Source of the DNA: Notamacropus eugenii
Taxonomy: Eukaryota; Chordata; Mammalia; Diprotodontia; Macropodidae
Direction of reading: 5' to 3'
DNA length: 64,000 nucleotides
Assembly: GCF_028372415.1 (NCBI RefSeq)
Contig: NC_092879.1
Location: 101,037,828-101,101,827 of the forward strand
How positions within the stretch are numbered: position 1 is the stretch's first letter; every line of letters begins with the position of its first letter. Below, one piece after another: positions 1 to 11,767 of the stretch. The translations under genes were made by a program, and so were the position numbers. The notes beneath the pieces are model-generated. The model did no database searches. It was not told the origin of the DNA and saw only the letters and a program-made list of their open reading frames with translations.

Positions 1-132
1 GCGGAGGATATGGGACTTCGTAGGCCTGCGGGGTCTGCCGAGGGTCAATCACCCCGCCCTACTCTCATTTACATTCAACCAACAGAAGAGTGGCTTTATA
101 GCGTATAAAATCTCGATATCTGAAATCTCCTA

Positions 133-151
133 ACTACACATCCCAGAATGC
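133..151 (+). promoter_or_regulatory. ZNF143/THAP11-like motif, array copy 1
   Basis: ACTACACATCCCAGAATGC, a full match to the ACTACANNTCCCAGNNTGC word known from ZNF143 (Staf)-bound promoters. Occupancy is not known. Confidence 0.6.
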
Positions 152-691
152 CAGTGCATTGGTAAATACGAATGGGAAGGGGCAGTAGCTGCTGATTTTG
201 ACCCTCCGGAGGCGCCGTAGTACTCGCCAGCAAGACTCCGGGAATATTCCGAAGTCGCCCTGTCCGAGTCTATCACCCCGTTTGAGTTCCGGGGCAGATC
301 CTGGGAGCCAGAACATGGCATGTTACCAAGTACAGGAAACGGTTTTAAGACCGGCCTACGGTGCCTCGCGAGGGCCTGAATCAGCAGCCCGTCGCCACTC
401 CCCAGTAAGATTCAAGCGTCAGGCTCTGCCTTACCCAATTGGCTTCCTGATCGTGTCGTGCAATAACGCGATGTTTGAAATCTCGGACTAGAACTCCCGG
501 AGTGCCAGAGAGCTTCAAAGCCCCGTTACATTCCCGCCCCTGGGCTCGGACTTCCAGGAGTCTCTAGAATTTGCCTTTTCGGTGTCTCTAATCTTGCATC
601 AGGCTAGAGGCCACCGCCTGGGCCGGAGCCGGGGCTAAGGGCCGTCATGTCCGGATGAAAGATGTAATCGAGTATAAGAAACAGCCCCGGA

Positions 692-710
692 ACGACAAAT
701 CCCAGAATGC
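692..710 (+). promoter_or_regulatory. ZNF143/THAP11-like motif, array copy 3
   Basis: ACGACAAATCCCAGAATGC, one mismatch (third base) to the consensus. It follows the …AAGAAACAGCCCCGGA join typical of the short unit. Copy 2 at 487-505 is much more degenerate. Confidence 0.5.
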
Positions 711-917
711 CAATGGGCTCATAGGGCCAAACTAGATTCACTTTATAGGGTCCCCACGATTCCCAAAATCTTTAGAACTACCTCTTTCGGCGTCTGTAAC
801 CTCGCCTAAATTCCTGGGCAGAGGTGCCGAGCCAATATCCCATAGGCCATGGTAGCAGATGCTATCAAATACAAGAAATAGGGCCCATAGGCTTTGCGTT
901 TTCGTAGACCTACGGTC

Positions 918-927
918 TCTCGCGAGG
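918..927. promoter_or_regulatory. Kaiso (ZBTB33)-like CTCGCGAG palindrome
   Basis: TCTCGCGAGG matches nine of ten bases of the TCTCGCGAGA word known for Kaiso/ZBTB33. The same unit position is CTCGCGAG at 365-372, and CpG-decayed forms (CTCGCAAG and similar) occur near 10,967 and 12,047. Binding is inference. Confidence 0.45.
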
Positions 928-969
928 GTCAGAATAACCATGAAACTTTGCAAAAGAGCGAATTTGAGA

Positions 970-988
970 ACTACAACTCCCAGAATGT
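970..988 (+). promoter_or_regulatory. ZNF143/THAP11-like motif, array copy 4
   Basis: ACTACAACTCCCAGAATGT, the classic core with one terminal change. Last intact motif of block 1. Confidence 0.55.
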
Positions 989-1262
989 CAGTGCACTTTC
1001 AAAGGAAGACTAGATTCTTTCTCCTGGAACCGCAATTACAGGAAATCCTAGAACTAGCCCTGTCGGCGTCTATAAGCGCTCCTCAGCTCCCGGGCACAGA
1101 CTGGGAACTAAAGTCCGGCTGGCCAGGATGGGGCATATTATCGAGCGTGAGAAACAGGGCCCAAGGACCCCCGGTTTCCCCCTCGAGAGGCCTTCGAGGG
1201 TTAGAATCAGACATACATCGCCATTTCCTGTTTATATTTGCATTCAACCATGGAGCTTGACA

Positions 1263-1655
1263 GCTCAGGGAAGTAGTGAATCTGGAGTTTGAAAGACTTG
1301 AGTTCAAATCCACCCTCAGACACTTACTAGCTGTGTGACCTTGGACAAGTCACTTAACCTCTGTTCGCCTAGGGAGCAATCAGATGGCTCAGTGGATTGA
1401 GCTCTGGGCCTCAAGTTCAGTCTCATGTGACTCTCTATGACCCCATTTGGGGTTTTCTTGGCAGAGCTACTGGAGTGGTTTGTCATTTTCTTCTCCATCT
1501 CATTTGACAGATGAGGAAACCGAGGCAAACACAGTGAAGTGACTTGCCCAGGGTCACACAGGTATATCTGGTACCAGATTTGAACTCAGGAAGATGAGTT
1601 TTCTTAAGTCCCAGATCCAGCACTCTATCCACTGTACAATGTAGCTGCTCCTCCA
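1263..1655 (-). repeat. Marsupial SINE pair: short + fragment, then antisense copy
   Basis: About 1,280-1,370 is a + strand fragment with GAGTTCAAATC (B-box-like) and the MIR-like core CTAGCTGTGTGACCTTGG…CAAGTCACTTAACCTC. From about 1,385 to 1,655 is an antisense copy of the long SINE: CCATTTGGGGTTTTCTTGGC, ACTGGAGTGGTTTG, TGACTTGCCCAGGGTCACAC and a 3' GTAGCTGCTCC, which is the reversed tRNA-like head. The core-SINE build is typical of marsupials. Confidence 0.8.
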
Positions 1656-3194
1656 ATGGTTTTCTTACATGCAACTTAATTAATTTTACCTATAATTTTC
1701 AAGATTTCCAATTTGTTAATTAATTGGAGATTTTAAATTTGTTCTTTTTCTACGTTCTTTTAGTTGCATTGATTCACTCTTTTTTATTGATGTAAGCATT
1801 TAAAGATATAAATTTTCCTTTAATTACCACTTTTGCTGCATCCCATAAATTTTGGTATATTGTCTCACTATTATCATTCTCTTTAATAAGATTATTTATT
1901 GTTCCTATGATTTGTTCTTTGACCCACTTATTCTTTAAAAGCAGGTTATTTAGTTTCCAAATAATTTTTAATATGTGTTCACATGGTCCTTTTTAAACTG
2001 TAAGTTTTATTACATTATTATCTTAAAAGGACGCATTTAATATTTCTGCTTCTCTGCATTTAACTATACGGTTTTTATGCCCTAATTTATAGTCTATTTT
2101 TGTAAAGTGCCATGTATCACTGAGAAAAAGATATATTCCTTTTTATTCTCATTTGATTCTCTCCAGATGTTTATCATATATAGCTTATCTAAGATTCTTT
2201 TCATCAACTTGACTTCTTTCTTATTTATTTTTTGGTTAGATTTGTCTAGTTCTGAGAGGGAAAGTTTAAGTTCCTATTATTATGCTATCTATTCACACTG
2301 GTAATTCATTTAACTTTTGCTTTATAAATTTGGATACTAAAGCATTTCATGCATATATGTTTAGTACTGATAGTACCTCATTATCTATGGTACCTTTTAA
2401 TATAATGTAGTTTCTTTGCTTATCTCTTTTAATTAAACCTATTCTAGCTTTAACTTTATCTGAGATTATGATTGCTACTCTTTATATTTTTTACATCAGC
2501 TAAAGCTTAATAAATTCTACTCAAACCTTCTATTTTTACTCTATGTATGTCTCTCATTTTTAAATGTGTTTCTTCTAAGCAACATATTGTTGGATTCTGG
2601 TTTTTGATCCATTCTGCTTTCCATTTCCATTTTATCGGTAAATTCATCTCATTCACATTCAAACTTATAATTACTAGTTGTGTATTTTGGCCCCTCCCTT
2701 CCATCCCTTCTCAAAAGTCTAGTCCACACACTTTTCTAAGAGTGCCTCTCTTAGCCTATTCCCCCCAACCCTGTCCTCCTATCTCTTTGTAACTTAAGAA
2801 GACTTTTAGACCCAACTAGATGTATAAGTTATTCTCTCTTTAACATAGTTCCAATGAGAATAAGGTTTCCATGCCACCTACCCTCTACCCCATTTTCCAT
2901 TCCTTTGTAAAAGTCCTTCTAGTCAGGTCTCTTTTGTATGAGTAAATTTGCTCTATTTTACATCTCCCTACCCAATTTTATTTTTTAGGGTCATCCGATC
3001 ATAATCAACTTAAACTCAAGCCCTCTATCTATGTATATACTCTTTCTACCTATCCTAATAATGATAACCTTCTTAAGAGTTACAAATATTTTCCCAAATA
3101 AAATGGCAAACAGTTTAACCTTATTAAACCCCTCATGATTAGTCTTTCATGTTTACTTTCTTATATTTCTCCAGATTCTTGTATTTGAAAGTCA

Positions 3195-3645
3195 AATTTT
3201 TACCTGGGAAGACTTACATGAACTGATGCAAAGTCAAATGAGCAGAACCAGAAGAACATTGTAACAGCAATACTATATGATGATCAACTGTGGATGACTT
3301 GGCTATTCTCAGCAATAAAATGATCCGAGACAATTCTGAAGTGTTTATGATGAAAAGTGCTATACATTTCTGAAGAAAGAAATAAGAGAGTCTGAATGCA
3401 GGTCACAGAATACTTTTTCTTTATTTTTCTTTTTTACTTGTGTTTTCTTTTACAACATGACTAACATGCATGACTGAACATGTATAACCTATATCAAACT
3501 GCTTGCCTTCTCAATGAAAGAGGAAGGAAGGGGGAGAGAGGATCTGGAACTTAATATTAAAAGAAAAACAAATGTTAAAAATTGTTTTTACAAGTTTTTT
3601 GGGAGTAGAAATAAAATATTAAATTTTTTAAAAGAAAAAAATACC
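3195..3645 (+). mobile_element. 3' end of an unassigned poly(A)-tailed marsupial retroelement
   Basis: Starts near GAAGACTTACATGAACTGATGC, continues through GTGAGCAGAACCAGAAGAACATTG-like sequence and a T-rich middle, and ends in AAATAAAATATTAAA and an A-rich tail. A second copy with the same order of words lies at 59,762-60,180, so it is a dispersed repeat. It is inserted into the antisense L1. I cannot name the family with confidence. Confidence 0.6.
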
Positions 3646-3875
3646 TACTAAATGCAAAGAAAAAAGAAAGTCAGATTTTCGGTTCACTTCTGGTCTTTCC
3701 TCAAGAATGTTTCAAAGTCCTTTCACTTATTAAATATCCATTTTTTTCCCTTGCAGAATTGTACTCAGCCAAGTATATTCTTGGCTGCAAACTCAGATCT
3801 TCTGCCCTTTGGAATATCACATTCCACATCTTTTGGTATATCATATTCCATACCCTTCAGACTTTTAATCTAGAA

Positions 3876-4035
3876 CAGAGGTGAGGAACCTGCAGACCCA
3901 AGGCCACATGTGACCCTCCAGGTCCTCAAGTGCAGCCCTTTGACTGAATCCAAACTTTACAGAACAAATCCCCTTAATAAAAGAATTTGTTCTGTAAAAC
4001 TTGGACTCAATAAAAAAGACTGCACTCAAAGATCT
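3876..4035 (+). mobile_element. hAT-type MITE fragment with internal hairpin
   Basis: Begins CAGAGGTGAGGAACCTG, like the hAT end CAGGGGTGGGGAACCTG seen again at 7,839. Its centre is a long imperfect palindrome: arms TTTACAGAACAAATCC and GAATTTGTTCTGTAAA at about 3,955-4,000. The 3' terminal repeat is missing and L1 sequence resumes near 4,035. It has no coding capacity. Confidence 0.55.
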
Positions 4036-5525
4036 GACTGTAACTCCACAATATTTGAATTGTCTCTTTCTAATTGTTTGTAATATTTTCTCCTTGACCT
4101 GGGAACTTTGAAACTTCCCTGTAATGTTCCTGTGAGTTTTCATTTCTTTTTTTTCATTTTCATTGCTTTCAGGCAGTGACGGGTGGATTTTTTCAATTTC
4201 TTTTTTACCTTCTAATTCTAAAACTTCAGGGCAATTTTCCTTAATAATTTCTTGAAGTACAATGTCTAGACTCTTTTTTAGATTATGACTTTCAGGCAGT
4301 CCAACAATTTTTATATTTTGTCTCTTCAATCTGTTTGCTGAGTTGGTTGTTTTCCCAATGTTTTCTTCTATTTTTCATTCTTTTGATTTTGTTTTTATTT
4401 CTTGATGTCTTATGAAGTCAGTCATTTTAAGGGGTTATTTTCTTCAGTAAGTTTCTGGAACTCTTTTTCCAATTGATTGACTTCCTTTTCCAATTTTTCC
4501 TTGACCTCTTTTATTTGATTTTTAAAATACTTTTAAAACTCTTCTAGGAATTATTTTTGGGCTTGTGACTATTTTACATTTTTCTTTGAAGCTTTACAAA
4601 TAGGTATTTTGACTTCATTGTTTTCTTCTGAGTTTGAGCCCTAATCTTCTTTAGCATCACAGTAACTATCTATACTCAGGTTCTTTTTGTGTTGTTTACT
4701 CATCTTAATGGCCTATTTCTTGACCATTAACTTCATGTTGGGGTCAGGCTGTGCTCTCAGGGTGTGGGAGATAATGCCTCAAGCTTCAGGCAGAGCTCTA
4801 TCTAGGGGTCTATGACTTCTTGATTCTTCTAGTGTACTATCATTCCAAGCTAGGTGCGGCCACTGCTCTTGCAGTTTATGCCTTGGTTTATGATTGACTT
4901 CAGATACTTCTCTCAATCCTTGAGCCAAGACCAGGCCTCCCTGCCTGGCACTACTGCCACTGCAAATGCTTTCATTCCCTGTGATCTAGGCAATGCACCT
5001 CCAGCCTCCATTCTCCTGTGGCCACAAGTGTCAGTTCACCTTTCTTCCCTGGAACTGAAATCAGGGACCCCAGTCTCCCAAAAGCACTATTATCAGTCCT
5101 CTCCATTCCAGAACCATGAACAGGGCCCATGCCTGGGCATGTAATTGCTTCTTCTCACTTGCAGCCATAGCCTGGCATTGTGTCTGATCATTGCCAAGGG
5201 GCTCTGAGTCCAGTACAAGGAAAGGGCCCCCAGCAATATTCCCCTGATCAGTCACCCTACCCCCCCCCCCCACTGACACAGCTACCCCTAAGGCTTGTTG
5301 TTTGTTAATGCAGCAACATCTGCACTTTGTTCCCCAGACAACCACCCCCTAGGGTGGATCTTTCCTAACATCCTCCTAAACTGTCTCAGGCTGGACACTT
5401 TTTATTATTTCTGCTGCTCTAAAATTCAATTTGGGGCATTGCTTTAAGTTATTGAGAATGTAGTTTGGAAGAGCCAGGCACGTTCCTGCCTTCTTCTTTA
5501 TTTTACCATCTTTCCACAGTCCTCC

Positions 5526-7835
5526 TTAAACAAGGTTTTAAAACTAGACTGACAGCACAAATAGCTGCCTTTCCACTATTCTGGCTTTGGTGCTAACCAT
5601 ACTTATGGTACAGCACGGTGATTAGACTTAGGTCTCTTTTCTACTCTAAACCACATTATCCTAATCTCTGCTACTTATGTCAAATCAATTTGAGTAAGCA
5701 GTAGTAGCCATAAGCTGGGGGACTTAAACTTACAACAGTGTATGACCATGTGTACTGTGGTCATAAGTATTACAAAGTCATAATGCCATATTTTCTTCAA
5801 TGTCATAAAGCTGAATAAACTCAGTAAAGCAGAGTCATGATATCATACATCCCTTAAGGAGACAAACCTTATTAAATAGATTCTAGAGCAAAACTGTTAA
5901 GTTACAGTTTGACTATGTAGAGGGCTCACCATGGACTCATTTTAGAGGGGAGGTTTACATATCTCCAAGGCAACCAAGAGACCTCAGTGTCAGGAAAATC
6001 CTCTCTTGTACAATTAATTAGAGGAATAACTAAATCATTTCTGGCTTTCACCTGAGAAATGTCAAAAAGTTAACATTATTATTCCATAAATCGGGTTTTG
6101 GTCAAGTGAGTTTAATATAAAGAGAAAACTTTCTGCTGACCAAAATTTCAGGAGGAATGATTCTGACCTTGAACAACACATAGGAGGGATTAGACATGCT
6201 ACTCTGCCAGGCAAACAAATTCTGTGCAACAAAACCAAATAGTACAATAATGTTCATTGATATTAAATAGCATCCAATCTCCTTGTAACTTGGTAACCCA
6301 CTCCCAATGTCCATTTAATCAGCACATTTCAACTTGAATCCCAGATGTTCCATGTATTTGTCTAGTTCCTGGAAACATTGTTCCCTGGACATACTGGAAT
6401 AGGCCTTGTTCTCAGAGCAGCTCTGAAGGAGGCTCCTCCTAGCAGATTTCTTTCTCTAGTTCCAAGTCACTTGCAGAGATTCCTAGGTAATTCTGCTAAA
6501 ATCTGCCAGTGACAATACTTGATACAATTTAGTACAACCTCCTAAATTTGCTTTTCCAATAACTAGTTCATGTGGTAGCACTAACTCATCTCTTATGGAT
6601 CCAACCCTATTAACAACAGAGTTATAAGCAGAACAACAAATTAGGAATCCATATTTCACCTGAGAATTCAGAGACTTTTAGTTTTTACATACCACTTACT
6701 CTTTCTATCTTTACCCAAACGTTGTACCTCATATGGACAATGCTATCAGAAGCTGCTTAGGATATGGAATTGACCACAAATCCAGATTAAAAATAGGAAG
6801 ATTTTTCCTAGATGTTTTAGTATTTATCTATTAATTAATAGATTTAGTGTTGCAATGGCAAAAACTTCTACAGTTCGCCTTCCTTTATTATAGAAATTTG
6901 CTATAATAGAAAAAAAGGAGGGATATGGTGTAGAGAATTGCAGACCATCCAGAGGGGAGATCCCACATCTGAAAAAGTTACCAAGATACCAAAGAAAGAG
7001 GAACATGCCAGCATACTAGTAAATAGGTTTTATCTTTGGGGAGCTTACTTATGAGGTCAATCCTGGGTGGTAGAAGGACAGTGGTGGATCTCCCCAGGAC
7101 ACTAGTGCCAGGCCATATATTATAAAGAAACAACAAAGAAGGCTTAGTGCCAAGAGATGGTCCATAATCATATGGGTGGGTACATATAAATTTTTCTACT
7201 GGAGCTGTTTTACTATTTACAATGACTGTGATGCCACAGGTCATATTTTCAGGCTCTTGTTCCCAACCTACAATGTCAAGACTGTTTCTTCAAGGATACA
7301 AACTGATCTGTCATAACAGGGGAAAAAGCTCCCTTGGGTCTGTTTGATCCCAGGCAAGGGTCATAGTTAATAGTCAATCATGCAGCAAAAATTCACATTA
7401 TTTGCAGGGTATTAAAGGCTCAGAATTAACCAAGTAGGAAAAGTGACTGTTCAGAAAGGAAATACCACAATGAGAAACTGAGTCAAAAGAATCCTACCTT
7501 TGCTTATACAAGGTCATCCTCTTAACTTTTCCCAGGAACAGACATCCACCTGTAGCAGTTCTCAGACTGTACTCCCTTTGAGCAGAATATAGCATTCCCC
7601 TTGAATGATGAACTATTGTCTTCATGACAATTCAGAAAATCGCACCTGAAGTCAAAACATAGAACAATGTCAAATTATAGTCCCCAGAGATTCTACTTCA
7701 AATAGCAAAATTTCACTAATCACAGTTTAGGGCTAGGCTGTCATTAATTTTCTCATGTTTCAATAACAGTTAACAATGAGAACATAGGGCATTTTATTTC
7801 TCCTTTATTTATAAATTAAGAATAATCACATTCTG
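5526..7835. other. AT-rich unassigned sequence, possible old retroelement
   Basis: No host gene is recognised. Short minus-strand open stretches (about 6,062-6,314 and 6,824-7,244) are hydrophobic and cysteine-bearing. They could be decayed internal sequence of an endogenous retrovirus that also left the gag-like stretch at 9,600-10,370, but no diagnostic domain is seen. If it is a retroviral copy, it is old and heavily broken. Confidence 0.25.
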
Positions 7836-7838
7836 GAG

Positions 7839-7925
7839 CAGGGGTGGGGAACCTGTGGCCTCAAGGCCCCTTTGAGGTTCAGATATGCAGTGAATATATG
7901 AAAACTGACTCAAGACCCCCAGAAA
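7839..7925 (+). mobile_element. hAT MITE 5' end fragment
   Basis: CAGGGGTGGGGAACCTGTGG followed by CTCAAGGCC, the terminal repeat of the same hAT family as at 3,876. Only the end is preserved. Confidence 0.5.
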
Positions 7926-8603
7926 ATGTTGGCTACTTTAACTCTGCAAACTAACAGATATCTATATTACCTATTAACCCCTAAGTCAAAATACGAACCT
8001 TTGAATTTAAGTTACCGAGCTGTTTCAAAGATGTAACTTCTGCACATGCTATTTATTAACAGGTGAAATTTCATAATTCTCGTAAGTAATAGCCAGATAA
8101 TCTCAGATCAATTTCCTCTTTATTATAAGCAAACCTGTAAGTTCCCCACTCTGGGAATGGTCCTAGTTTCTGCATTTTGTTACGTGCTGTTAGCAGGGCT
8201 CATAAGAGCACATGACCTTTCCTAAATACTTCACAGATAAAATAAATTATTACTGCTATTCTCCATTGTAAAGCAAAATATACCCAGCGAATTATTTAAG
8301 TTTTCAAACAATGTGATCACATTCTTTAATAGGTAAGTTCATATTGAACAGCATTCAGGTTAAAAGAACGTTGGCTAATGACATTTCTGATGCAATGTTT
8401 CCTGAAATTTCATAATACAAGAAACTCAGAAATGTAACAATAACATAATGTTATTGATTCTAAAAAAAATGACAAAACTTTTTATATAATTTAAATTCAT
8501 TTGAATGCAATTCTGAATCCTCTTACATAGAAAATCATTGTCAATCAATTTGGCATTCTATGTTAATCACATTAAAAACCAGTATAGAGTATACTAATAA
8601 AAA

Positions 8604-8810
8604 ACCAGCTAATATTTCTATAGCGCTTACTACATGTCAGGCACTGTCAAGCACTTTCCAATTTCCTTCATTTGCTCCACATTACAACCCTCGGAGGTGG
8701 GTGCTATCAACATCCCATTTTACAGATTAGAAAACTTAGACTAACAGCTCACATAGCTAATAAATTTCTGAGACCAGATTTGATCTCAGGCTTTCCTAAT
8801 AATGCAGTTT
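8604..8810 (+). repeat. MIR3-type SINE
   Basis: Shows CGCTTACTACATGTCAGGCACTG, CCATTTTACAGATTAG, ACAGCTCACATAGCTAAT and a GATTTGATCTCAGG end, in MIR3 order. Strongly diverged. Confidence 0.7.
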
Positions 8811-9054
8811 CTAAGCATATCTTCCTAATGACAAATATTAAATGAATTTTACATTATACTCTGATTTGCCAGAAGTATCTTACTTTAGAACATATCTTAC
8901 TTTAAATGAGACCACATTATGATTTAGTTCCAGAACAAACTTCAACCAAAACAAATCTGAATTTACAATTACTGGTGGTACTCAAAGTCATTTCATGCTG
9001 CAAATTTACTTGTAAGAATTTCAATTTGGGAAATGTTATAACTTAATACCATTA

Positions 9055-9268
9055 TGGGCAGCTAGGTGATGCAACAGAGAGAGCCCAGGGTCTGGAGTCA
9101 GCCATTAGCTGTGTGTCTCTGGGCAAGTCACTTAATTATATGCCTCAGTTATCTATAAATTGAGCTGGAGAAGAAAACGGCAAACCGCTCCAGTTATGCT
9201 TGCCAAGAAAACCCCAAATGAGGCCACAAAGAGTCTGACATGACTGAAATGAACGAACAAGAAATAAC
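9055..9268 (+). repeat. Marsupial tRNA-headed core SINE
   Basis: GGGCAGCTAGGTGATGCAAC head, TCTGGAGTCAG, core TTAGCTGTGTGTCTCTGGGC…, then GAGCTGGAGAAGAAAACGG and AACCCCAAATGAGG tail ending in ACATGACTGAAATGAACGAAC. Sense-strand counterpart of the copies at 1,385, 21,135 and 57,935. Confidence 0.85.
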
Positions 9269-9579
9269 AGAATATTGTCTATCTGAAATTGGTAATGGGC
9301 ATTTCTTTCCCTAAATGTTTCTCAAATCTTTATCTCAAAAGGATTGAAACCTTCTCAAACCTCTTTCTAAAACTCCAAACCCTTAACTAAACCATAATCT
9401 GGAAGTTTACAGTAAAGATATTACATATTATTTCCAAATTTTAGTGTCTAGTTTATAATGCCATAGAGTTTTACCAACCAAGAGAAAAGAGAGAAAAAAG
9501 ATTTCCTTTCCTATTCTTACCAGTCTTTACCTTTGCAATCTCTAACCTGGCCAGAGTTGTGAAGGTAGGGAGAAAAGTT

Positions 9580-10600
9580 TTCTTCCTTATCTGTGACTGA
9601 AAGTCTAATCAAAAGTCAGAGACAATAAATCCCCATTTAGTTTCACATGGCTGTTGCTTCTGGGGGCTTTTAATAATTTGTCTGATGTCTGTGCCCCAGG
9701 GCTTTGTCTTGCTGGGGGTTTCTTGCAAAGTCTCTTAAACAGTCCGTCCCATTCACAGGAAAAACAAATCTCTCTTTGGTCTCTTTCCCTCGAGGGTGTC
9801 CAGGTCTTCATGGGAGAGTGATAATTAGGGAAAGTTTCGGTTTCAAAGACTTTCTCAGCTTTTCCCATTTTGCTTAGGCTATTGGCATCTTTAAATCTGG
9901 TTTTAACATGCATTCCTAAGTGACAATAATCCAAGGTTCCATCTTTTATCTGGTCAAATTTGCTTCCCCGAATTTTCCAGTCCCTAAACCGACAGGGTTT
10001 CCTAGTCTCAAGCTTTAATAACTTACATAAGGGCAGCCAGGACGAGGCTCGCCCCTCTAGCTCCCTTTGGAAGACTGGTATTCCCTTGCAAAGGAGAGGC
10101 TGCTCTCAGGCCTGCCTCCAAGCTCATCTCACATATTTCTCTTTGCCTGTTTTGCTTCTTGCATAAACTGGAAAGAATCAAAATTTGGGTCTGGGTCCTA
10201 GTTATCCTTTTGCATCCCGAGTTTGGGGAGTACAATTCTCTGATCACTTCTAGGCCCATTGCCTGCCAGGGGGAGTCTACTGCCACCCCAGAGGGGACAA
10301 AGGCCTGCTGCCCACTGTGAGAGCCACCCAGGCAAAGTGCCCTAGGCCCACCACAGTCACCAAAATTGTCCAAAACGAGGTTGGTCAGGGCTTGGTCCCA
10401 GTGAACTCAGGGAAATAAGAACAAGGGAGTTTATTTTGGCAGCGCTGAAGGCAGACGCCTGTTGTGTGTGACTCGGCAAGGATTCCAAACAAACCGCTGC
10501 TTTTAGAGACAACTTTTATTTATTAGAAACCGCTTGGCTTCTAAAAGGTGGGGGCTGCCCCTCCCCCATGACACCGGCAGTCTAGAACATGCTGGAAGTT
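9580..10600 (-). mobile_element. Fossil endogenous retrovirus, gag-like region (minus strand)
   Basis: The minus strand carries two adjoining open stretches (about 10,370-10,020 and 9,934-9,605). The second has a Cys-x2-Cys cluster in a basic setting (around 9,755-9,780) that resembles a retroviral nucleocapsid knuckle. AT-rich sequence with reversed AATAAA-like words at 10,420-10,540 could be LTR-derived. No intact gene, polymerase or paired LTRs are seen nearby. It is broken and old; the family is not assignable. Confidence 0.35.
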
Positions 10601-10757
10601 TTCAAGGCCTTAAAATGGAGTCACCAGACTGAGTCAGCCCAGAGAGCTGTCTTCCCACACCGGGAGACTCTACAACTCGCCGCTTCGGCGCCCGGAACCT
10701 CGCTTCAGGGGAGAGGCCACAGGCTGGACCTGGGCCAAGTCCCGAGGGCCCTCGGGA

Positions 10758-10776
10758 ACTACAAATCCCAGAATGC
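10758..10776 (+). promoter_or_regulatory. ZNF143/THAP11-like motif, array copy 5
   Basis: ACTACAAATCCCAGAATGC, perfect match to the consensus, following CTCGGGA as at the short-unit joins near 690 and 11,474. Confidence 0.6.
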
Positions 10777-11034
10777 CAGGCTGCTCTCAGGCCTACGTAG
10801 GTTGACTGTCAATTCCCGGTGTCTCCAGAGCTCGCCCTGCCGGTGTCTCTAAGTTCTCAGTTCTGGAGCAGAGGCCGGGAGCTAAGGTTCCGCAGGCCAG
10901 GATAGGATAACTTATCCAGTAGAAGAAACAGGGCCCCAGGCCCCGCGATTTCCTCGCCCTACGGCGCCTCGCAAGGGTCAAAATCAGTCGCTCATCGCCC
11001 CTCCCTACTTACGTACATTCAACGATGGAATTTT

Positions 11035-11049
11035 GCTGCCTCCTACTGA
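11035..11049 (-). promoter_or_regulatory. CTCF-like motif, weaker copy
   Basis: GCTGCCTCCTACTGA; on the minus strand TCAGTAGGAGGCAGC fits 13 of 15 positions of CCASYAGRKGGCRSY. It lies 44 bases before the next ZNF143-type word, as does the copy at 11,768. Confidence 0.4.
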
Positions 11050-11078
11050 AAAGAGGCTTGAGAAACTCAAATCTTGGA

Positions 11079-11097
11079 ACTACATCTCCCAGAACGC
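11079..11097 (+). promoter_or_regulatory. ZNF143/THAP11-like motif, array copy 6
   Basis: ACTACATCTCCCAGAACGC, consensus core with the variable pair AC before GC. Confidence 0.55.
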
Positions 11098-11263
11098 CGG
11101 TGGGCTTTCAGAGCCTCACTGGATTCACTCTCCCGGCCCGCACGATTCTAGGAACCTCTAGTACTCGTCCCTTTGGCATCCGTAATTTTGTTTTAGGGAA
11201 GGGGCCACAGCTTGGGCTAGTGCAAAGTACCAAGAGCTCGCTGGCCGGAATAGGAGATATGAT

Positions 11264-11438
11264 TGTTCTGTTGTGTTTTTGTCCTTCGATCTTGAAGAGG
11301 ACCATGACATCAGAGAAATGATGACATGACTTGCATTTCACGTTGTTTTGAGTGAGGGAAGGCTGTGCAAGGTCAGCGGTCTCACTTTCTCCTCCAGAGC
11401 CATCTGGGTTCAGTGGCCTGATATCCATTGCATCCTGA
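11264..11438 (-). mobile_element. 5'-truncated antisense SINE inside the tandem array, with TSD
   Basis: This is the reversed 3' tail of the long-tailed SINE seen whole at 21,350 and 47,339 (CATGACATCAGAGAAATGATG, GAGCCATCTGGGTTCAG). It is flanked by an 11-base direct duplication, GGAGATATGAT, at 11,253-11,263 and 11,439-11,449. The clean duplication shows a retroposition into a pre-existing array unit. Confidence 0.9.
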
Positions 11439-11475
11439 GGAGATATGATCTCAAGTATATGAAACACAACCCGGA

Positions 11476-11494
11476 ACTACAAATCCCACAATGC
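11476..11494 (+). promoter_or_regulatory. ZNF143/THAP11-like motif, array copy 7
   Basis: ACTACAAATCCCACAATGC, one mismatch to the core, after CCCGGA as in the other short-unit copies. Confidence 0.5.
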
Positions 11495-11767
11495 CAGTCG
11501 GCAGTCTAGGCCAAACTCAATTGACTCTCTTGCACAATTCCTGGTATTTCCAGAAATCTCCCTGTCGGCGTTTGTAAGTTCTCCTCAGTTCTGGGGCAGA
11601 GAGCGGGAGCTAAGGAATCAAGTTAGGTTATATTATAACCTATTATCAAGACATAAGAAATAGAATACTAGGGCTTGTAGTTTCCTACGTCTACGGCGCC
11701 GCGCGAGGGTCATAATTAGTCGCTTATCGCCCTTCACCCAGTCAATTACATTCAATCATGGAGCTTT

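Larger units (their letters stand above)
1..1262 (+). repeat. Tandem repeat block 1 (ZNF143-motif higher-order repeat)
   Basis: Degenerate tandem array, cut by the window start. Each unit has a ZNF143/THAP11-type word, then a C/G-rich body (…CTCGCCCTTTCGGCGTCTG…, an AGAGGCC…GGGCC stretch, then TACAAGAAACAGGGCCC), then a TACGGCGCCTCGCGAGGGTC stretch and an ATTCAACCATGGAGCTT tail. Motif copies start at 133, 487 (degenerate), 692 and 970, so spacings are 354, 205 and 278 bases: long and short units alternate. CpG is frequent for repeat DNA. A piece at about 168-220 is inverted relative to the rest. The block is cut by SINE sequence just after 1,260. The same repeat returns at 10,600-12,135. Tandem structure is seen directly; any boundary or promoter role is inference. 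Confidence 0.8.
1660..5525 (-). mobile_element. L1 LINE, antisense, broken; ORF1 and start of ORF2 remain
   Basis: Read on the minus strand, the 5' end is near 5,525. An ORF1-like stretch at about 4,330-4,060 has IKIVGLPES…IIKENCPEVLELEGKKEIEKIHPS and QVKEKILQTIRKRQF, as in L1 ORF1p. The beginning of the ORF2 endonuclease follows at about 2,700-2,510 (VIISLNVNEMNLPIKWK…WIKNQNPTICCLEETHL). The copy ends near 1,660, so most of ORF2 (reverse transcriptase) is missing. A poly(A) retroelement copy (3,195-3,645) and a hAT fragment (3,876-4,035) sit inside it. It is not active. Confidence 0.8.
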
